A DNA stretch of 64,000 nucleotides from an uncultured Pelagibacteraceae bacterium (lineage in GTDB: Bacteria > Pseudomonadota > Alphaproteobacteria > Pelagibacterales > Pelagibacteraceae): the NCBI GenBank assembly GCA_902623305.1, contig CACNTB010000003.1:36796-100795 (forward strand), given 5' to 3'. Position 1 is the first letter of the stretch. Each line of letters opens with the position of its first letter. The notes beneath the pieces are model-generated. The model was not told the DNA's origin. It made no database searches and was given only the letters and a program-made list of their open reading frames with translations. This document shows positions 58,187 through 64,000 of this stretch, piece by piece. The position numbers were made by a program, and so were the translations under genes.

Positions 58187-59227
58187 TTAATGATTTATAG
58201 AAGAGGAAAAATTCCAAGAACAATCAAAACTAGGTATATAAACTCTTGATAATTTTGCGTTCCCAAAATTTTGATTAAAAACATTCAGCCAGTTTTCAAC
58301 CTGTTGTGGTTTTTTGTCCTGACTGCCGACTTGTGCTGTAATAACTCCCTTTGGTTTTAATATTCTAACTAATGAATCCATATTTTTTGCAGCTAAATCT
58401 ATACAAAATTGATCGTCATTTAGATCGACAAAAATGTGATCATAAGTATCATCACCAACTAATTTAATACTTTTGAAAGCATCACCCCAAACACATTTTA
58501 CAGAATTTTTTTCAGTTGCTTTTTTTCCAATATCTCCGAGATGTTTGTTGCAAACATCAACTACCTCAGGGTCTAGTTCATACCAATCTATAAAGTTAAA
58601 ATTTTTTGAAATACATTCTCTTGCAACTCCCCCATCTCCACCACCAATAATTGCAGCTCTTTCATTATCTTTATTTAAATCTAAACCAGAACCTACAAAG
58701 GTTGAGCTATATAAATGCTCATCAGTTGATGCAACTTGTATTTCACCATCAATAAATAAAGATTTACCAAATTGCTCTAAATCTAAAATTTCTATATGTT
58801 GACCAACTTTAGATTTAAAATCCTCTAAAACATCATTCACTACATACGATTTTTGTAAGCCTGGTGAACTGTAAATGTCATGATAAAGTGATTTTGTATC
58901 TCTATTAAATTCTTTTTTAACTATTCTTTTGTGTTCAAATTCTTTCTTTATAATATCTATGGCAACTGAAGGATTTATTTTTCCACAAGTAAAAAAATCA
59001 AAACTTATAATACCTTTTTCTGGAAATGTATGAAAACTAATGTGACTTTCCGCTAACAATGCAAGAATTGTAAAACCCTGAGGTTCGAATTTATATTTAG
59101 ATATATTGAGAATTGTTACTTTTGCAGCTTTTGCAATATCATTAATTAACTTTTCAAATACTTTGGGATCGTATTCTTTTGTTGTACCAATAATGTCTAG
59201 AGTTATGTGTTCTCCAACTTTAGTCAT
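58187..59227 (-). CDS. S-adenosylmethionine decarboxylase - spermidine synthase fusion (SpeD::SpeE)
   Basis: N-terminal AdoMetDC with LLAESHISFHTFPEKG pyruvoyl-site motif; C-terminal aminopropyltransferase with AAIIGGGDGGVARECI and DHIFVDLND. Confidence 0.92.
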   Translation of the reverse strand: MTKVGEHITLDIIGTTKEYDPKVFEKLINDIAKAAKVTILNISKYKFEPQGFTILALLAESHISFHTFPEKGIISFDFFTCGKINPSVAIDIIKKEFEHKRIVKKEFNRDTKSLYHDIYSSPGLQKSYVVNDVLEDFKSKVGQHIEILDLEQFGKSLFIDGEIQVASTDEHLYSSTFVGSGLDLNKDNERAAIIGGGDGGVARECISKNFNFIDWYELDPEVVDVCNKHLGDIGKKATEKNSVKCVWGDAFKSIKLVGDDTYDHIFVDLNDDQFCIDLAAKNMDSLVRILKPKGVITAQVGSQDKKPQQVENWLNVFNQNFGNAKLSRVYIPSFDCSWNFSSSINH

Positions 59228-59230
59228 TAG

Positions 59231-59863
59231 CTATCCTCTTTTATAATTCTTTGCTTTGGATAATACTTTTTTCATTTCATTAATTGAAAGAATCTTTGGC
59301 TTACCCAATTTAAGGCTCGTTATATACTGAAGCGATATATTTTCAACCTCTTCAGCGAGTTCAAATGCTTTTGACAAATTTTCATCAAATGCAATCTGTC
59401 CGTGATTTGAAATTAAACAAGCTTTTCGACCCTTTAAAGCTTTCAAAATATTTTTTGACAATTCTCTTGTTCCAAATGTTGCGTATTTTGCACATTTGAT
59501 ATCATGACCTCCAGCCATTGCTACCATATAATGAAAAGAAGGTATTCCTCTCTTGTGAGTAGAAACTGCTGTAGCACATGTTGAATGTGCATGAACAATT
59601 GCTTTTGCCTCTTTTTTGTTTCTATAGATATCTTGATGAAACTTCCACTCAGATGAAGGAATTCCTTTTTTTTTATCAAAGTGTCCATTAAGGGAAACAA
59701 AAACTATATCATTGTTCTTTAACGCTGAGTATTTTTTTCCTGAAGGAGTAATTAAAAAACCATCTTTGTATCTTGATGAAATATTGCCAGATCTTAATGC
59801 TGATAACTTTTTTGAATTCAGCATTTTTGAATATCTTATTATTTCAGATCTTAAATTTTTCAT
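59231..59863 (-). CDS. class II aldolase/adducin family protein (candidate 5-methylthioribulose-1-phosphate aldolase)
   Basis: [54 protein letters not shown]; located in MTA salvage operon. Confidence 0.85.
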   Translation of the reverse strand: MKNLRSEIIRYSKMLNSKKLSALRSGNISSRYKDGFLITPSGKKYSALKNNDIVFVSLNGHFDKKKGIPSSEWKFHQDIYRNKKEAKAIVHAHSTCATAVSTHKRGIPSFHYMVAMAGGHDIKCAKYATFGTRELSKNILKALKGRKACLISNHGQIAFDENLSKAFELAEEVENISLQYITSLKLGKPKILSINEMKKVLSKAKNYKRG

Positions 59864-60931
59864 TTAAATAATTTTTTTAAACCATCAAAAGAAGCTTCAG
59901 TAATCCCTCTTTCAGTAATTAATCCTGTCACGTATTTTGCAGGCGTAATATCAAATGCTAAGTTCATTGCTTTGCTATTTTTAGGATATATCAAAACTTT
60001 CTTAATTTTATTATTCTCATCTATACCTTCAACGTGTGATAATTCCTCTGAATTTCTTTCTTCAATGGGAATATCTTTTGCATCTTTAATATCCCAATCA
60101 ATTGTTGAACTTGGAAGGGCTACATAAAAGGGAACATTATTATCATGAGCGGCTAATGCTTTAAGATAAGTTCCAATTTTATTGCAAACATCTCCGTTGG
60201 ATAAGGTTCTATCAGTTCCTACAATACACATATCAACCTCGCCCCTTTGCATTAAAATACCCCCCTGTATTATCAGCGATAATAGTGTTGGGAATTTCCT
60301 CTTCGTTTAATTCATATGAAGTTAAGTTTGCACCTTGATTTCTTGGTCTTGTTTCATCTACCCATACATGAACAGGTATTCCTTTTTTATGAGCATGGTA
60401 AATTGGCGATGTTGCTGTGCCCCAATTAATAGTTGCTAACCAACCTGCATTACAATGTGTTAATATGTTTACTGTGTCTTTCTTTTTATTATAAATTTCT
60501 TCAATTAATTTTAATCCATTAATACCAATATTTTCACAAAACTTATCATCTTCATCACATATTTCTTTTGCCTCATTTAAAGCTATACTTAATATTTGAT
60601 CACTGTTAATTCCTGTTAATTTTTTTATCATTCGGTCTACTGCCCACTTTAAATTAATAGCAGTAGGTCTTGATTGAATTAATTCTTTTGCACTTTTTTT
60701 AATAAATTCTGGATCATTATTTTCTTGTACTGCCAAAGCTAGACCATAAGCAGCTGTTCCACCGATTAGAGGTGCTCCTCTTACCTCCATTACTTTAATT
60801 GCATTAATTGCATCTTTTACTGTCTTTAGTTCTTTAATTATAAATTGGTGAGGAAGTTTTGTTTGATCAATAATCTTAACAACATTATTTTCAAACCAAA
60901 TAGTTCGATACTCTTTTCCATCGATTTTCAT
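59860..60931 (-). pseudogene. mtnA: S-methyl-5-thioribose-1-phosphate isomerase, split into two ORFs by a +1-type frameshift at a G6 tract
   Basis: ORF 60931-60233 (MEVRGAPLIGGTAAYGLALA...IADNTGG) and ORF 60252-59860 ([29 protein letters not shown]...); removing one G from the run gives [25 protein letters not shown]. Confidence 0.88.
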
Positions 60932-61857
60932 TAAATTTTCGACTCTATGAAATCTAAAATTGTAGGATTATAATATTGAAAACAATCTCCTAAAGCCATG
61001 TAATGTCCATTTTTAACTTTTTCTTCCCATCTTTCTCCACTATTTATTCCAATTCTACTGCATTTTTTATTGTTAATTTTAAAGTCTTCGCTAATTACAA
61101 TTCTTTTTACGCCTGGTATTTCTTCTACCCAATCAGACAATAATCCATCATAAGGGTCTTTGGGATGAGTAAAAACTAAAATAGGAAGATTTTTTGCTTT
61201 ACTAATATCTTTAATTTGATTTTCTCTTAAAACTGCTGGTCCAGGTTTTTTCTTTTTAAATTTTTCTAAAGCTTTTTCTATTCCAACTTTTTTAACTTTA
61301 TATGTTTTAGACAATTTTCCATAACAAGCAGGGTGAGTAGAAATTCCTCCAGCAACCTTGTCAGGATATTTTGAAATCAACATCATGGTTGCCCAACCTC
61401 CACATGATTGTCCTGCCATAAATATTTGGTTATTTGGTATACCCAATTCTACAAATTTTTTAATTAAATCTAAATTAGCGTCAACCCTTTTATCTAATTT
61501 AGTTATTCCTTTATATGGAAAATCAAATTTTTTTTTCCAAAGTCTTTTCCAATCATCACCACCCAAATGATCTGTACAAAAGCTATATACTAAAACCTCT
61601 TTATCTTTTACTTTTTTACCTGACAAAGAAGCAATATTTCGAATATTATTTTTCCATACACAATTTTTTGAGGGTTTATCATGATCATCTTGACCATGAT
61701 TATAAATTATTAGAATTTTATTTTTTGGATCTTTTACCTCAAAATCAGTATTTAATTTCCACTCACCACTAAGAAAACCACTTTTAAGCAATTTATCTGC
61801 ATGTAAAGGGCTAGAAAATAAAAAAATAATTAGAAAACCAAATAAATATTTTTTCAT
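60931..61857 (-). CDS. secreted alpha/beta hydrolase (dienelactone hydrolase/prolyl oligopeptidase-like)
   Basis: Signal peptide MKKYLFGFLIIFLFSSPLHA; nucleophile elbow AGQSCGGWATMM; VFTHPKDPYDGL. Confidence 0.8.
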   Translation of the reverse strand: MKKYLFGFLIIFLFSSPLHADKLLKSGFLSGEWKLNTDFEVKDPKNKILIIYNHGQDDHDKPSKNCVWKNNIRNIASLSGKKVKDKEVLVYSFCTDHLGGDDWKRLWKKKFDFPYKGITKLDKRVDANLDLIKKFVELGIPNNQIFMAGQSCGGWATMMLISKYPDKVAGGISTHPACYGKLSKTYKVKKVGIEKALEKFKKKKPGPAVLRENQIKDISKAKNLPILVFTHPKDPYDGLLSDWVEEIPGVKRIVISEDFKINNKKCSRIGINSGERWEEKVKNGHYMALGDCFQYYNPTILDFIESKI

Positions 61858-62726
61858 TTGTTAAGCACCCTTCCCGCAATTGTTTTTAATTTATCTTTTG
61901 TTTTTTGAGTTCTTTTTTCAGGATCAGTAATTATTGCAACATCCAAACAATTGTTTGTTGGATCATTTGGATCAATATAATTTTCAAAATTATCAATTAA
62001 ATTTTTAATCATAGTTTTTGCTTTTTCAGCATTATTCAATAATACTTTAATCACCTTCTTAACGTCAACATTTTCATGATCAGGATGCCAACAATCAAAA
62101 TCGGTGACCATTGAAACAGATGCATATCTTATTTCTGCTTCTCTTGCTAATTTTGCTTCAGGCATATTGGTCATACCAATCACATCTGCTTTCCATGATC
62201 TATATAAATTAGACTCAGCTAATGTAGAAAATTGTGGTCCTTCCATAACAACATAAGTTCCATTTCTTTGATAATCTATTTCTGATTTTTTTATAGCCTC
62301 TTCACAAGCGTTCATTAAACCGATTGATGTTGGATAAGCCATTGATACATGAGCAACAATCTCATCATCAAAAAAAGTTTTATTTCTTGCGAAAGTTCTG
62401 TCAACAAATTGGTCTATAATTACAAATTTTCCAGGAGGCAAATCTTCTTTAAGCGAGCCCACAGCAGAAACAGAAACAATATCTGTTACGCCTAATTGCT
62501 TAAGTGCATCTATATTTGCCCTAAAATTTATATTTGTTGGAGAAATAAAATGTCCTCTGCCATGCCTAGGTAAAAAGTAAACTTCTTTACTATTGTATTT
62601 GGTTTTTAGGATTTGATCAGATGGTTTTCCCCAAGGAGTTTTTAAATCAAGTAATTCTCTTTCTTTGAATTCCTCAACATCATAAAGACCACTGCCACCA
62701 ATAATTGCTAATTTATTTGTTGTCAT
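61854..62726 (-). CDS. mtnP: 5'-methylthioadenosine phosphorylase
   Basis: AIIGGSGLYDVEEF, LPRHGRGHFISPTNINFRANI, MEGPQFSTLAESNLYRSWKADVIGMTNMPEAKLAREAEI. Confidence 0.95.
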   Translation of the reverse strand: MTTNKLAIIGGSGLYDVEEFKERELLDLKTPWGKPSDQILKTKYNSKEVYFLPRHGRGHFISPTNINFRANIDALKQLGVTDIVSVSAVGSLKEDLPPGKFVIIDQFVDRTFARNKTFFDDEIVAHVSMAYPTSIGLMNACEEAIKKSEIDYQRNGTYVVMEGPQFSTLAESNLYRSWKADVIGMTNMPEAKLAREAEIRYASVSMVTDFDCWHPDHENVDVKKVIKVLLNNAEKAKTMIKNLIDNFENYIDPNDPTNNCLDVAIITDPEKRTQKTKDKLKTIAGRVLNK

Positions 62727-62767
62727 AATTAAAAATATATTTATTTATACTTTTATAATTAACTATT

Positions 62768-63295
62768 ATGAACTTAAAAGATTATATTAGATCAATACCT
62801 GATTATCCTAAAAAAGGTATTCTATTTAGAGATATTACTACTCTAATAAAAAATGAAAATGCATTTGCAGAAACTATTAATAAAATTGTGATTCACTCTA
62901 AGGAGTTTAATGTTGATAAAATAGCAGCAATTGAGTCTAGAGGATTTGTCTTTGCATCGGCTGTTTCATATATTTTAAAAAAACCTTTTATAATGCTAAG
63001 AAAAAAAAACAAATTACCAGCTGATGTGCACTCAGTTGATTTTGAATTAGAATATGGAAAAGCCACTATTGAGGTACATAAAGATTCTATTAGAGAAAAT
63101 GACTCAGTTTTAATAATAGATGATTTAATTGCAACCGGAGGAACCGCTGAAGCAGCGGCAAAACTTGTTGAAATTTCAAAAGGTAATGTTGTTGCATTTA
63201 TATTTGTAATAAACTTGTTCGATTTAGGTGGAAGTGACGCTCTAAGTAAAAAAGGCTATAAAATTAAAAGTTTAATTGAATTTCCTGGACACTAA
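62768..63295 (+). CDS. apt: adenine phosphoribosyltransferase
   Basis: SIPDYPKKGILFRDITTLI, IESRGFVFA, VLIIDDLIATGGTAEAA. Confidence 0.95.
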   Translation: MNLKDYIRSIPDYPKKGILFRDITTLIKNENAFAETINKIVIHSKEFNVDKIAAIESRGFVFASAVSYILKKPFIMLRKKNKLPADVHSVDFELEYGKATIEVHKDSIRENDSVLIIDDLIATGGTAEAAAKLVEISKGNVVAFIFVINLFDLGGSDALSKKGYKIKSLIEFPGH

Positions 63296-63999
63296 TTTTT
63301 GATTTTAGGTCTATAGGAAGATTTTTTTCCCATCATTGCAGCAAGATAGCCATGACATCTATTAAAATAAATTTTTTTTTTTAAATGATTTTTAAATATT
63401 GAATAAAAAAAATATTTTGTAGTAGCAGAAAAAAAAATCGGGAGACCATCTATTATTGCAAAAATATAACCATAATGTTTTCTATTAAAATAAAACTTTG
63501 ACCAAATCCAATGCCAATTTCTAGAGATTTCAATCTCATTTTCATATATTTTATTTACAGCTTTCCCACCAAGGTGATTAATTTTAGATTTGGGAACGAT
63601 ATAAATTTTTTGGTTTATCTCATTTATTCTTTTACAAAGATCATCATTTTCAAGAAAAAGGAAAAAATTTTCATCAAATAAATAAAAGTTTTCAAAACTA
63701 TTCAATCTTTTTAAATTCAATAACATAGCATAACCATCTACACTTTTTACTTGAAATGGTTCATCAATAGATATTAGTTTTTTTTTTAACAGTTTGTAGT
63801 TTGGGTATTCTTTGTTAGATGAAATAGGAGCAAGTATAGCAAAATCTTTAAGTAATTTTGATCCCTTTATTAACTCATTAATAGTGTCTCTTTCTAGAAT
63901 TACATCTGGATTAAGAATTAATGCAAAATTTGTTTTTACATTTTTTATACCCAAATTATTACCTGTGCCCATACCAAGATTTTCGGAAGATAAAATGTA
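63292..63999 (-). CDS. glycosyltransferase family 2 (5' end truncated by window edge)
   Basis: Frame stays open past the listed start (YILSSENLGMGTGNNLGIKN...); LILNPDVILERD, NFFLFLENDDLCKRI. Confidence 0.85.
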   Translation of the reverse strand, partial: YILSSENLGMGTGNNLGIKNVKTNFALILNPDVILERDTINELIKGSKLLKDFAILAPISSNKEYPNYKLLKKKLISIDEPFQVKSVDGYAMLLNLKRLNSFENFYLFDENFFLFLENDDLCKRINEINQKIYIVPKSKINHLGGKAVNKIYENEIEISRNWHWIWSKFYFNRKHYGYIFAIIDGLPIFFSATTKYFFYSIFKNHLKKKIYFNRCHGYLAAMMGKKSSYRPKIKN

Positions 64000-64000
64000 T

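Noticed and set aside
58473-58802. 109-aa plus-strand ORF inside the speDE fusion gene
   Set aside because: Antisense shadow ORF with no recognisable domain, opposite a conserved aminopropyltransferase.
1-64000. CRISPR arrays, IS elements, prophage or integrase genes
   Set aside because: No regularly spaced repeats, transposase or phage-like proteins are visible; the pilin N-terminal repeats are coding paralogs, not CRISPR repeats.

Overview
The window is a very AT-rich, compact bacterial chromosome segment. Gene content and protein style (class II DAHP synthase, prpDBC, TctABC, purS/Q/L, single-copy housekeeping genes, almost no intergenic DNA) suggest a SAR11/Pelagibacter-like alphaproteobacterium; this is inference, since no 16S is present. 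Most of the window is housekeeping metabolism: purine operon purB-C-S-Q-L with bolA/grxD, rpsD, cimA, cysS, nadE, DAHP synthase, glmS, methylcitrate operon, nrdAB, rpoZ, dusA, tctABC and apt. The main accessory region is positions 1-7643. It holds six intact prepilin-like genes (a seventh apparently starts at the left edge) that share a nearly invariant N-terminus (FTLIELLVVVAIIGILAAVGV[VI]AYNGYT) but have strongly divergent C-terminal domains. They lie in tandem pairs around tRNA-Leu, nadK, a GFA-family gene and a 901-aa autotransporter-like repeat protein, with a decayed pilin 5' remnant between genes. Other points of interest: a five-gene polyamine/methylthioadenosine operon (mtnP - secreted hydrolase - mtnA - class II aldolase - SpeD::SpeE fusion) whose mtnA is interrupted at a G6 tract; tandem NrdR-like boxes plus an alphaproteobacterial LexA-type GAAC-N7-GAAC motif upstream of nrdA; a candidate ~90-nt sRNA with promoter and terminator at ~38.05-38.13 kb; a hairpin-rich intergenic element at ~45.42-45.57 kb; a stand-alone GlmU acetyltransferase domain; and divergent genes with only 11-20 bp between start codons. 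All calls come from reading the sequence and supplied translations; no searches were run.
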